From Lineus longissimus (Eukaryota > Nemertea > Pilidiophora > Heteronemertea > Lineidae), in the NCBI RefSeq assembly GCF_910592395.1, contig NC_088313.1:16756437-16820436 (forward strand): a DNA stretch of 64,000 nucleotides. Direction: 5' to 3'. Positions 13,931 to 27,336 of the stretch are shown piece after piece (the first letter of the stretch is position 1; each line of letters starts with the position of its first letter). Made by a program: the position numbers and the translations under genes. The notes below the pieces were generated by a model. It was not told the origin of the DNA. It saw only the letters and a list, made by a program, of their open reading frames with translations, and did no database searches.

Positions 13931-14028
13931 TTTCACCCAATGCTGCGAGGTTGGAACTAAAATATAGGCCAAAGCCGAGGTGGCAGCCGAGGTGGCAGCC
14001 GAGGTGGCAGCCGAGATGTTGGGTGAAA
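13931..14028. repeat. Short tandem repeat inside an inverted repeat
   Basis: A 12-bp unit, GCCGAGGTGGCA, is repeated three times from 13974 and followed by a partial fourth copy. The array sits between perfect 10-bp inverted repeats, TTTCACCCAA at 13931-13940 and TTGGGTGAAA at 14019-14028. The array could therefore lie in the loop of a hairpin. An overlapping open frame gains a repetitive WQPR-type tail from it, which I take as a by-product. Confidence 0.65.
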
Positions 14029-17000
14029 TGACAGCCTTTCCCGAGCGGTGCTTGGAGAGACAACCACTACCGACAGCGAAATACAATTACTATTCTAACA
14101 CCTTAGCCAAAAAATCGAAATGTGATTTTTACTGCATCTATATTTTGCAACCATAACTCTAGCTCTTATGGTTGCACAACCGTTGCCACCACAACGAGTC
14201 ACAGTGCATTATACACTGTAAACAGTGGTACATTATAACCAATCTTTTTAAAAAACATTGGCCACACCTCGCCGTTAGGGTACTCACACAGAGTTACAAC
14301 AATCAGACCATTATAGATTGCACTCGTGTCATAAGCAAGCATTCCATCTGAATTCACACTCCTTGATCAATAGGATACCTCAGCAAATAAACACGACCCA
14401 CCCTGTTTGAAATACGGTAGATTATCAATATAACGGGGGAGGGCAGTTTGACGAATATCATTAAAAAAAAAGATGTTTTTATCGGGAAGGTCTGTTTACA
14501 CCAACATACAGCACAAACGGGATTTTGAGAAGAAGAAAAGGTCATCTTTTGTTTTGTATTACGGGTAGCGGAACGAGGTCCAGCTTTATACGCCCTTCGT
14601 GGATTGCTACATGGTACCTGTATCATCACTGGCACATGAACATCAAAATAACTTCCCAACGGACTGACAACACTCATCAATGAGTGTTGGACCGGCGTTT
14701 TAATGTTCATGTCCCTGTGATTTCATGCCCAGATTGTTTTATGCAAATGAGAACTCCAGCAACTATCAAAACTCTCATCTGGTCCCGGATCGATCAAAAG
14801 GACAAAAATGAAGCAACCCGATAATATCATCACATTCGTTCTGAAGTGAAGCCCATGCGTCTCCAGGCATATGGTAGCACTTCACCCGTCCCCGCACCGG
14901 TCACAAGTAACGAAGCTTATTATACCATGGTTGAGGAGTCCAGATATTTGGATAGCATACGGTCCTTGACATTATGGGTGGGAACAGAAAGAGATAGCTG
15001 TTTCTAATGGAACAGCAAGAAGAAAGAACGCATTGCGATTCACGTGGTGCCATAAGAAGAAAGAAAGTGGGCACTAACTTTCACCAAAGGGGTTCCCCTT
15101 GAAGCAAATGACAAGTCTTGATCACTCACGACACCTTCTTTCATAAGCATTGATAGATGAAGCGTGACTATCGTTGATATCAAAGAATCGTATCTCTTTG
15201 ACGCGCAATGGGAATCAGTTGACATCTAACGGAATCATTAACGAAGCCTATTATTCCCTATTGGGGAAGAATTCGCAAGATTTTTAGGTTTTGCCTTTCA
15301 CGGTTGGCACCAAATATTGCCACCGTAGAGCGTTCAAATTGCATGGCCATGGCGTATACTCTAGTATCACCAATCTAAAACCGGTTCTAAATATTCAGAT
15401 CATGCATGTGGCCGTTCGATGTCATTCAGCATTTCTATAGACAATGGATTGGCGACACCAAGTTATCCAATGGTCATGATATCATACTGAAGACGACCTT
15501 GCCCCCTATATCAAAAGAACCTCTCTCCTACGCTATTTCCTCTTGGTAATTTAGAATACCTCGAGAGTGAGTGCAAGGAAATGCAAATTTTAGTACTTCA
15601 AGCCTAACCGCATAGGAATTGGTAAGCAATCTGTTTTATTACTTTGAGGTCAGTCGACAGATGTTTTCCAACTCTGGAATTCCAGTCGCATTCTTATAAT
15701 GGTAGGCAGGTATTTTGCCGATAAACAAAGAATCGTAATTGGTAAGATCCCTGAAAGTACACTCGGTCAGTTAACGTTCGGAATTTCCATCTTCTGCGTT
15801 CAGATTAGAAAGCTTTTTTTCGGAAAGCTCTGACAATTCTTCCAACGTTAAAATAATGTAAACCTCCGAAGTAGAACACTGCATCAGGAATATGACCGGG
15901 GTAGAACCCTTTTTGTCCCAAAAGAAAATGCTTAAAAATGTTTCGGCTATATTAGTTTTGGCGGATTACAAAACTTCTTTCGATTTTTTTCCAATATAAT
16001 TATTTTGGCGATTTCTCTTTAAGCGGATCAAGCTTGTTCGTAAAATCAGCGGAAATGAAATGCCCGAGGAAATTTGGCAGAGTTTACATATACATGTCGT
16101 TTCCGCATTTAAAATCTAAGACGAAGCCGCCAGAGATTAAAAGCACGATGTCTGTACCTCCATCCTGACATACAGGTTTTTGATAGTCCTACCTCGTATA
16201 CAAAAATAATGACAGGTGGAGTATTTTGAAAACAACTGGTGCCAGGATGCTGTACCTCTGGTGGTGTCCCCTGAAACCAGAGGAAAAGACGTGGTGAAAG
16301 TCACGTTCATCCAACACGATTGAGAGAGAAAGTCACATCTCATTCCTGGAGTCTGAAATAAGATCAGTCCTCAGTGGCTGCGTGTGAGAAAATTTCCGTT
16401 CCCTCTGTGGTTTCTCTTGGTATATGAGAACATCACGTTAACTTGACCGGATCAGTCGGTCCTGTCTGGGTGTCGGAGTGATAGGTCACGAGAGTGTTAG
16501 ATTTAGAACTCGATCGGCTCGATTGCGTGAGGCAGACCCTTTTTGGTGGCCTGGGTTACTAGCCCTTTGTGAAACGGAGGTTATAACCTGAAAACACATT
16601 TGAAAAAATCCGTGAAAGCTGACTAACTGAAAATCGATTCGCCAATCAAAATAGACACGGTATGCATAATAGGTGTGGTGTCCTTTTAAATGCTGAGTGG
16701 AATTTTGGAGTAGTCTTAGTTATTAGACAACGTTGATGATCATGAGCAGCAACACGTGTTTGTGTATTTGAGAATTTTCTTTTTTCAAAATATTTTTCTC
16801 CCTCTCGGATTTGCAGATACCCTTTATGTATGGTATGATACCAAAGATAATGTTAGGAAATGAAATATTATTCATATGCTCGTTTCCTCCTCCTCTAAGC
16901 TATTTTGTTTAAAGAATCCTAGCACCAACTGAAAAAAGTCTCGCCTAACCGTGAGGAACTATCTAATGGTCAATCAACGGATATACGGATATTTCTAAGT

Positions 17001-19413
17001 ACATAATGTAATTGGATCACGCCGAGATCTGCTCAAAGAAGAATATAGCCAACAGTGATACATGTAGCTATAGTCCTGTAACTCGGTAAAAATTTCTCAT
17101 AGCAGTGATCCAATCTGGCCATCAGCCTCATGTTGCATTACGCTTAATATTCCGTATTACTTGGAGTATTGCCCTATACACTAAGGCATAATTCATTTCA
17201 GACTTAATATCCGCACCTTCAAATATCAAATAGCCCCTCTTACGAATCAATGCATGATTCTCGACGCTATTGTTTCAGCGTACTAACTAGTCCTTGGGCA
17301 ATGTGTTTGGTATGCCTATTAAAACATAATGTTCATCATTGCACATGCATGAACAGGAGTAAGAGGGTCTGAGGTGAAAAGCACCGGAGGTAAATTTTCG
17401 CTATACGATGAGAAAGAGTAACCTACCTATTTTTAGGCTAGGAAGTGGTAAGTTATACCTAACTTCGAACGGTGTACGTAAATACGAACGGTGTACCCCT
17501 TTAGCTGTCTCACATTTGAGACACCCCCGGATGGCAACAGATACAGAAAAGATCGATTCTAACATCTCTTCAGTTACTCAGTAAATACTACAATAGTTAC
17601 CCAGTAAATACTACAAAAGCTTGAGCGCCGAAAGGGTTAAATGATAACCATCTCATCTATGATCACTGATTGATTGCTGATCAAATCTCGATATCGATCA
17701 AGGGAGTTGATTACGCTAACAGTATATGTCAATCTTCCTGTGAATATCTGTGATTTCAGTATGGGGCAATTCAAGATGTTTGACTGATATCGGCGTGACT
17801 TCGCGCCCTGGACGTGCAAGTTCGAAGTATTCCCTCTGGGAAGGTAATGTTAGTCGCATTTGATCGAACATCCGATCCAATTAACACTCCTAGATATACA
17901 AGGACTGCTTAATGACCGATGTGCCAAACAGCATGTCCCACTGGAAAACACGTCCCGATACAATTAAATCTAGGATTCAGACCAGAATCATTGATGTTGC
18001 TTAATTTTATGCTGACTGAAACCCCTCCAAACTTTACGGTTCCTGGTACATGTATATCTACTCAAATGAATCCTATTATCTTCGCACCTGAGTTAGGTAT
18101 CCCTTTTCCTAAATATTCAGAAACCATCTTATATTTGGGAATCTAGAGCATCTTGAACGGAATGTTATATCGGGTCACATTCGCTGCATCGTGTATGGAC
18201 TTGGAAGCAAGCATGTTCCTCTCTAATGACGTCCGGTTATAATCCCGGGAGTTACTGAGAACAAACGAACCTCACAACGCTAGTGAGTCTCGTCGCCAAT
18301 TTCCCTTACGTACGGAAAGCGTTATATCCAATATGACGTGGAGTCAATAGGATTAAGTGGAACATCTCCCTAAACGAACACTTCTCTTTAGCAGGACACC
18401 CTCTGTATAAAGGACATTGCTTCAGTGGGGTAGGCCAGTGCACAGACTTTTCTCTTTTTCCCTGCATGCTGTGCATTCGAGGGAGCTCTTATAACTCTTT
18501 TTTCTTGGCTTTATGGTGCCTCCCCTCCGGCCCCTCTCTCTCTCTCCTCATCATTCTCTTGTTGTGGACGCTAGCTTGGCAATCAAAATTAGGTATTTTT
18601 CTCGACCAGTGTCACCTGATGCTCATTTTCCATCGCTTCCCTATCATCTCGACCACCAAATTAAAAAAAAACCATGTGATGAGTATTATTAGGTGTTGCA
18701 TGATGCAGCTGGGGTCCACTGCACTGATTGCGCTAACGCAGTAGTAACACATAGAGTGCCCCAGGTCAAGTCAGGCTATGTCATGATCTTACAGAACACT
18801 TGTCATATACAAATAACATAAGGAGCTTGAACAAATAACGCTTTAACGGTGGCTGGGAAAGGACATCACATGATTTTTTTTTCAACAAGAAAAAAAATGT
18901 TCAGGAAATATCTCGGTCGATGGACTTATTATCTCGATCGAGATATTATCTCGAGTGATCGAGATATTTTCCTACGAAACATGAACTCAAAAAGAAGATA
19001 CATTTTACTGGCAATTAAAACGTTTGACAAAACGACGTGAACGAATGAACAAGTTCGTATTTCTTTCCAATGCAGTTCACAGATTCTTTTGGTACGGTGA
19101 AGACGGGGAAGATTAATTCCACTTCTCTGATTCTGTCGTTTAGCTTTTGGTAAGAGTTGAGGGGAAACCTAGCAGAAAGTGAACACCAGATTACATCATG
19201 AGCCAAGAATGAAGTTGCGCCGACCCTTTTGGTCGTTTGCATCAATGCTGCGCAAATGAAGCATAACTTTTTCGGACAAAATAGCGTGTGAGCTTATATT
19301 GCCTGTCGAGATTCCCTTCAATTTTCCTGACCAATTGACTCTTCCTAATATGTTATGTTTTTAAAGCTTCCGAAGCGATGCGGCGACATCTCAATAACTG
19401 CCGCGGTTACTAT
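14029..19413. other. Intergenic DNA with small repeats
   Basis: No gene is recognised. Two tiny direct duplications stand out. CGAACGGTGTAC occurs at 17466 and 17485. A 21-bp block beginning GTTAC and ending in AAATACTACAA occurs at 17573 and 17596. A cluster of ATCTCG/CGAGAT palindromes lies at 18905-18970. Confidence 0.5.
18905..18970. repeat. Cluster of ATCTCG/CGAGAT palindromes
   Basis: A perfect 16-bp palindrome, TATCTCGATCGAGATA, lies at 18930-18945. Related arms, ATCTCGAGTGATCGAGAT, follow at 18947-18964, and ATATCTCGGTCGAT precedes at about 18908. The segment can fold into alternative hairpins. It may be a dyad binding site or a remnant of an inverted-repeat element. Confidence 0.5.
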
Positions 19414-19611
19414 AGGGCCGTTTAGACGACAGGCGAAAAGACCGCATTCGGATCGAATCTGGATGAATCCGGATTAAAACCACCCAAGGCGATGGTACCT
19501 TTTTAGTCCGGATGCAACCACATTGATCCGGATCTTTTTGCGTTTACACGACGAAAAATTAATCCGGATTCGGGACGCATCCGGATTTTTTCGCGTCGTC
19601 TAAACGGCCCT
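19414..19611. mobile_element. MITE with 17-bp terminal inverted repeats
   Basis: Perfect terminal inverted repeats, AGGGCCGTTTAGACGAC at the left and its complement at the right end, bound a 198-bp element with no coding capacity. Both ends are flanked by TAT (19411-19413 and 19612-19614), consistent with a 3-bp target-site duplication. A 3-bp duplication is typical of PIF/Harbinger-type elements, so that superfamily is suggested but not proven. The interior carries at least five copies of a CCGGAT motif in both orientations. Confidence 0.75.
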
Positions 19612-19614
19612 TAT

Positions 19615-22600
19615 ATGGCACGCGAAGTGATGAATTGGGCCACCAGAAAAACGGAGGACATCGAGGGTTTTTAGCTTATAGGGTGTAATAATCTGTCCAT
19701 GTCGGAACAGCCGCTTCACAACCTCAGCAGTCCAATCAAGATATACTTCTATTATAAAAGAAACCGTGCACTATAGATATAGGCTAATTATGATTATTTG
19801 TTGAGAGATCTGATTGAAATCGTTGATGGGAAACAGCTTTAACTCAACCAAGCAACCTTCCGACTTCCACTCCGACTTCACATAGGAGGTTGAATTTCAG
19901 TTATCTAGTGATACATGTACATAAATATTCTATTCAATTTAATTAACGAAAGTTTTCATATTGATATTCTCCCTGCATCTTTGCATATAATATTTTTAAA
20001 TTCTAAATTGGACCTGGGCAAGGTGGATATCCGGTCACGAAGTCGTTATCCAATTCGTCAGTCATCACGAGGGCTCGGAATACGACTTCATTATTTCCGC
20101 CATTGTCTGATCCGGAAATAAAAACATTATTGTACTGTGCAGGTACACGTAGTTTTTCGTTGAATCGAGGTTGTCATTATTTGACTGGAATTCACTCTCA
20201 CAGTTGAAGTCAAGGTCGGAGCCATGAATGATACGCAACCTCTGTACTTTCGAAATACATTGACTCCCGGGCCATGACGCTCTCGAACACGCCGTCGTTG
20301 CCATATAGATAGTTGGACGACTGAAACGATGTTGCATCGCACAAGTCGATAATGATGTATCTGATGCCCAATATATTGTATGAAACTACATGTAGATATG
20401 ATCGGTCTTTGCGATGATGAAGCAATCACTCTGTCCTAACGAACTTCTCTAACACTATCATGTCAAACAATCATGATAACTACCAGTATATTCAATGGGG
20501 GAGGGGAATATATGTACTTACAATGTACATCAATTAAGAAGCTTGTCCTGCTGACCTGGATTATTGTCACAAGTTAATGAGGATGTCCAGGAAAGCACGA
20601 CCCTGACGTTTAAGTAGTTAATGAGGTATTCTGATACCTAATCATGCCGATGGAGTGTAACTGACCGGTGTAACTAGATCAGATGGGTCTGTGCGATAAC
20701 CAAGCAATTGTTCATTCTTTTGTTCATTAATGAACTTCTTTTACAGCTAGTATTTTGTATTATCAGTAAACAATCTCAAATTAATGTTACCACCAGCAAT
20801 CAGTGAGAAATGATATAAATTACGAAACCAGCACTGCTGACCTACATTCCTTGAGAATCACTTCCCAAGCGGTCGGCCTTCCATCTCGCCAATGATAAAG
20901 AAAAATGTTTTTCAATAATTTTAGAAAAGACGGTATTGTTGGAGCCATCCAGTGAAAAAGTATCGAGTACGATTTACATCACATATAGAGAGGAATGTAC
21001 TGCTTTTTCCATAATGTCATGATTGTCCAGGTTGTCAGGTGGAAACGGGTAAAGTACAAGCAAAATCTCTCTTGGTACTCGTGACATCTCGCTGCTCCTT
21101 GTCTTACTGCGATAGTTAAAATCGGAATGATGTCCGACGGAATATCACCTTTGATATATCAATCTTCGTTCCTTCAGGTTGAGAATCAATGTGATGGTCT
21201 ACCATTATAATGTAGCCTTTCTCGTCTATACTAACAACCATTCGAAACCTTTATCTCAAACTGTGCCTGAAGATAATCGTGTACGTCTCTTCCACAACAG
21301 ATAATGCCATAGTCCATCCCGATTCTTATCCATTTAAATCATAGCTTGGAGCTCTATGATTCCTTCAATAGCATTGACTACACTTTGTTCGAATGTTCCC
21401 AGAGACGAATAATCTTTCTCGGAGAACTTTCACATTTCTGGAAGGATGTCTGGAACCAGCCTTGGTCGTTGGCAGATGAATCAGCTCACAATCGTAGGCT
21501 AAGAGATAAACTTAAAAAATGATAGTGATGTATCGACGTGACGGAGTTACAAAGTGTTAACCGCAATGGCTGTAGAAACCGGTGGCCTTATATCAAAACT
21601 CATACGATAGAAATATTCCACGGACACTGTCCAAAGGGAACATATCTTCCGTTGTAACGAACTTCTGCCTCCTTCCGCCATCTGCAGCTTCGCTTTCTCG
21701 AGATACTGGTGAATGTTGGGAACATTGGTAATGGAAACGGCAATTGGTCATCTACTGTGAAATTGTATCCTCTATGTCAAGACTATTCCTTGTAATAATA
21801 TCGCTTACCTTCTTGTTATTGATTTGAATTTAAACCTACTTCGGTAAATCTACCCTGATATCCTGATGACAGCTCGTGCTGCGATCAGTCGCCAATCATC
21901 TTCTGGTCTGAAGTGGGGCTAGCGGGGCTACGGATGAGAGGTAGACCCATAAACACCTGTGAAATGATTCAATGTCAATTTGATTTAATGAACCAATAAC
22001 ATAGTGTCGCCGACTTGATTTGAACTGTTTAGGATTTGTTTGAGCACGAGGCCTCGGGTGTCTCGTGGTGCTAATTGTCGGCAAGGTTTCTGCGGGGCAA
22101 GGTTTCTAGGCGACTCCAGGGCGGCGAAACCATAAACCCAAAACTGCTATTTTATGGTTTCATTCTTGATTTTACTAATTGTTTACTAACTTTGATAGTT
22201 CCCAGGAGCTCCCGAAAATCAAACCAACTCAATCCCGCTCCCTTTTGTGGTTGTATTGCAAGATCTTCGAAACCAACTGCAACCTACCAATAACACCCGT
22301 TTCTTCTGAACGACTTTTCCTCCACCTAGATGTGGGAGTGACAATGCGTGGACAAGGACAAGGTTGCCACGCTACTTCCAACATTAAAAGAAAGATTCTC
22401 GCCTAGCTATGACAATATCTAGCCCAAGGTTATTGCTGGTTACAGTGAAGGCTTCATTGTCTTTTTTCATTCGTATCAACAATGAATAATGTCATAAATT
22501 CCCTAATCTACATTCAAGTCGTTCTACAAGGATTGCAATATGCATTGTTCGTTTTGTAAAATAATATTCCAGTTACCTGTTGCACGCAGTTGCCCCCATT

Positions 22601-25600
22601 TACCTTAATAAAGAGATCCCGGGCCTTCAGCAATTGCTGACAATAACTTATTATTCGTCTCAAGAAATGTAGTTTCTTTCAACGTCGGTCAGTGTACCGT
22701 TCGAAGGTGTGCCAATTCCTGACTTTTTCTACTACTACACCGCCACGGGAGAACAGCCCTCCACTGTCATCTAACAGCAAATTACGGAACTAGGGACTAT
22801 GAGCGCTACCAATTCACTGGAACTAAAGACATCTACCAATAACCTTATAAAAATAAAAAGACAGAATAAACGAATATTATGTTTTTCAATGGATGCCACT
22901 TATTATCCCTATATCGGTATTGCCTTTTCCCGGCGTCTCCTTTTTAAATATATCGGTGGTGAAGTTGTTATGGTACATACGTCTGAGGAATTCAACGCGA
23001 CGCTGGTGTCTGAAGCTGCTTTTAGAAATAAAATATGTTTCCATCCCGATAAATCGCGAATTGCCTGGAGCAATGCGAACGATAACATTCCTTCAAAGCA
23101 CTTAAGGCGAGGTATGTTCGATGGATAGAACAACTCAATTTGGTTGTCGCTCGGCCGAGCTCAGCCGTTTAACGAAATATGTGCTCTTGGGCGGGTCTTG
23201 GACGATGTGACTGTTTTCCTATGGCATGATACATATGTTTGAGAGAGCGAAGACATTCTGCAGTAACTGGTAAATTTTGAACCAAATAATGGAAATGATG
23301 AGACATACATGTAGGTAAACGAGATATCATGGAAGTTTTAAATCGGTCCCGGCTCCCGAGAATGAGAATGAGTATTATCAACAAATGTCAAATAGAAACA
23401 ATCAATGTCCTCTCTCCAATCGGCTCCGTGCAGCTAATTCTCTTCAAGGTATGAACCAACTGAATGTGTATTTGTTTTTCTCTTTACAGATCTCTCGTGT
23501 CGCATCAAGTGACAGCATCGCCTCGCCCATGCGCTGGGAGACGCTGAACGCAATCAATTAGTATGATACAAATTACGTTCTGCTTTTTTACGACAGACAT
23601 GCAAACTGCCACTTAATCACATGCAGGTAAGATGAGCTCGAGATCAAAGGATTATCATTGATACTCCACCAGTGAAACAAAAAATTATCCCGTGTTTAAT
23701 TAGGGAAAAGTAATTCGAGCTGCCATCACCGTTGGTGATGTTGGGTTGGGCTGGATAATCAATTTTGGGACATTCTTTGAGTAAGGGACATGCTTTTCTA
23801 GGGCGGTACAGCAATCAATTCAGTGTTCACCTCCAAGAAGGCGTGAATGGGAAAAGCTCTTTGCCGTTTTGCCCTTGGGTCCCAGGCTACTCTTCCAGTT
23901 TCCAACCCTGAAATCATGTTAGCAATAAAGAGTTGTAAACAGGCGCACCCCGACACACAGCAACACTTCGGCGATGTATATGTATATACCGTTAGCGAAT
24001 TGATCACAGTCCATCCTTATATTTTTGCGACGATTATAACTTTTCCCATCCCATTACCATTAGTTACTTAGTAGCAAAAGTAAATAGGATTGTTGGAATA
24101 TATTGGGTATTGTCACAAATGCGTAGGATCAACGGTTTTATAGGATGAGAAAGCGCTATTAGATTCCATTAACCAACTCAACTGAATAAACGTGATGCCC
24201 AACATCTACTAAGCCGTCAATTAGTTTGAGGGGACTAGATCCCTGTTATCCAAATAATTAAATCACAGATTCAAAAAGCTTTCAAACTATCGATTAATAC
24301 TAGTGTCTTAATTGGAGATTGTGGGAGTTCGATAATGGCTCTTGGAGTCGAATGTACTAATAAGGCGACAACAGAACCTCTGTCAGGCATCTTCATGATA
24401 ATTATAGGGAATATCATGACAGCCGCACGCAACCTCGAGATTGTTAAATTGGTTTTATAAGTTACTTTTTCATGATACTGTTATTATGTACTCAAAACGA
24501 TGCCGAATTCCTTCTTCCTTTACTTCAGTTCGCACGTTATTGTCGAATTCAGTGGCAAATCAGATGTTACACACTGTATAATGTTCCAAATCTGAATAAC
24601 ATTGCGTATATTACGTTCCATCAGATCCGGTTCATTACTATGAGTAGAAACGATTCAATAGAACTGAACCAGATCTAGAAGAACGCAGTATACGCCCTGT
24701 CATTCTAATTTGGGACATTATACAGAGGGTGTTGTATTCAATGCGATCCTGCTTTCGTGCGACAGACAACATTTGAGGTTTCAATGAATCGTTTGTCCCA
24801 TATTGTTTGATAGGAAACCACATTTAGTTATGTCTATAAGTTTTGTGAGTCGTCATAAAAAATAACGGTTTTAATCTTCTTTTCACAGGGTGGTTAAACA
24901 ACGGCGGAAGCGGCACGAGAATGTTCTTAAACTGAGGCAGCGACCACAACGATTTATGGACCAAATGAACAACATCCTTCATCAACTTATTAATTTCGTG
25001 ATATAAAATCTTACATATTCTTCTAAGACGAAAAGGATCTCCGCACAAGTCAATTCGTGTTTTTCATAAATCTCCGCAGATTCCGCTGTAATGGTATCCC
25101 TCGAGTCTGTCGTCTCCGTAGCACCGGGTGCGAGGTCAGTGCGGCGCCGGATACTTAAAATGCCTTGACAAAAAGCTTACGTGCAACTCATTCATCAGCA
25201 AAGACTTGTGGTCAGACTGGCGCCTGGAAGTGATGGGATACATTTGAAATAATGTTGAGCTTGCAAAACTGTTGGCGCTATTACGGAGATACTATTAGTG
25301 CCTTTAGTCTGCACTGCGGCACGACAGCAGACCATAAATTGGAGATGAAGTGACGATATCAATTAACTTTATACTGGTACCATCGTGGTATACATGTAAA
25401 GCGGGCATGCAACTTATATTGAATATGACCTTTGTCGGTTGACCACAGCTTTTTGTTTACTCAAAGTACTGTGATAAACAATAGGTTCGCGTGTGTTACC
25501 TGCGGACATAAGAACAATCGGCGTGAAATCCTCGGAGTTCCGTCATCTCGTCTGCGGGAATAATTTGTGTGAATGGGTTATAATTCAATTCATCCTTAGA

Positions 25601-27315
25601 GAAATCAACCCGAATCATCCGACCTTTGTGGCCGCGTCGGGAGCAGGTTGGACTGCAAATACGTTCAAAATTTCTTCGGACCTCACCATCGACCCAATCT
25701 AGCCCCTGGGGCGTTCACAAACAAGTTCTAATGAATCTAGGAATCTAAATTTCATCAATTGTACGCTTACCATCTGAAGGAGGCAGCTTGGCCAACCATT
25801 GGCGGAGTTAGGTTTGTTTTTCAAGTTGTACCAACACGCAGGTACACGTTCCGTGCACTTTGTGATTAACGTATTTATAACGTATCGATCGGGCCAAGAG
25901 GTATCGATTCCTGAGTAAAAGCAGTTGTCGGGGTGTTTCTTCGAGATAAGGCGTTTTCACTGGATGTATGTGTACTTTAGTGCTTTGTGATTACTTCATT
26001 GGACGCTCAATATCGAGACATGTCACGGAATGTTGATGAACACATCATAAGGATGAGCTAATTGAGGTGTTGTCCAAGCGATTGAAAAGGCAAAAGCTAG
26101 ATTCATGGACATCACTTCTTGATTAGGAGTCGAAGCAAGCAATAAGGATATACTATTATTCAGAGCCGACAATCTACAGTGGGAGAAAGGACGCAAAAGC
26201 AATCAAAGCAAGTGAAGATTTATTGGTACAATTGTGGCGTTGCTCACGCAAGTTGGAAGAAAGAAAGAAATCTTTACAAAAAAGCGCCACATTTGAAAAT
26301 ACTGTTGATAACACAAAAGCGCTATCTTCCGATTCGTCATGTTAAGAGGAAGTTTGGTGTCATTGGAGGATTTTTGAGGAGAACAGTCTTGCACACAATA
26401 TCCTAGAATGTTGTAACTGGTTTTCTTCTAACACCCTTGGATGCGTCAAAGTATCGTACATACATTGTACATATACGTAACTAAAGTAAGCAACATTATT
26501 CACGTGGAGGAGGAATCGACTAGGGAAGACGAGAGCAGTACGTACATGTAATTGATAGTAATAGCCACTTTGCGACAAGAAGTTACAATTGTAAAGTGTG
26601 CCATGTTATTGGGAGCACTTACACATAAATATATCTGATTGGGGAGATTGTTCTTAATGGAAGCGTAACAATCAAATGCCATTTCGAGATTCGACGGTAG
26701 ATTTAACTTGGACCAGTTAGATTTGGGTCGTGGAGTGTGGATATAGGAATGGTGTGTTCCAGTCACTGCACGTAATAAGTACATGTACTCTATTGGTAAA
26801 TAACTGCATCATGGAGAAACTGCCTCGTGGTCGGGAATGAGGAATGATACTGATAAAGTCGTGCGATGTTATGCTGTTTATCATGTTTACAGCATATAAT
26901 GAGGATGAGCACGGTATTTAAGGATATGTGTTTGATTTGATACTTATACTAACATCACAATGACTTTTGTGTGATTCGAAAGGCGGATATCAATACTTCG
27001 ATGCACTTGTGGATACTGAGCGAAAAAACACGTTTGCAATGCAGTAAGGAATTGTCCAAAACATGAGGTTGTGACCACGCCAGGCTTCTTGCAAATGACT
27101 AAAGATTTTTTGTTTTACGACGAATTATGTTATGGAGTTAAGCGATTATTATTCAAAGGAAAACATATTCTGTTGCATAATTGAGTCAAGACGAACCAAC
27201 GACATGTCGATATACATGTAGTTGAATAATTTAAGACTTCTAAGTACTGATTAAGATTCAAAATGACATGAGGCTAATTATATTTGAGGTAAAAAGCCAA
27301 AGCATTGCACCAGAA
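19615..27315. other. Intergenic DNA upstream of the amine receptor
   Basis: No complete gene is recognised. A diverged direct duplication lies at 20,393-20,515 and 20,676-20,810. The minus strand of about 21,050-21,480 has coding-like fragments interrupted by stops. A region open in several frames lies at 22,799-23,133. A short direct repeat, GCAAGGTTTCTGCGGG, starts at about 22,081. The promoter of the receptor gene at 27,337 must lie in the distal part, but I see no convincing TATA box close to its start codon. Confidence 0.45.
20393..20810. repeat. Diverged direct duplication
   Basis: The stretch 20,393-20,515 and the stretch 20,676-20,810 share a colinear series of short matches: GATCGG/GATGGGTCT, TTTGCGAT/TGTGCGAT, AAGCAAT, GAACTTCT and ACAATC. 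Similarity may continue into the TGCTGACCT words at about 20,550 and 20,838. The spacing is about 285 bp. Divergence is high, so the duplication is old. Confidence 0.4.
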
Positions 27316-27336
27316 TAGGGCGTTACAGACACTAGC

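Noticed and set aside
13606-14031. A 141-codon open frame ending in WQPR repeats
   Set aside because: The repeat tail comes from the 12-bp tandem array. The rest lacks any domain and overlaps other frames.
22799-23133. A 109-codon plus-strand frame and overlapping frames, including a 74-codon minus-strand one
   Set aside because: Three or more frames are open at once, none has a recognised domain, and only a weak donor (GTATGT) follows. Not enough to call a gene.
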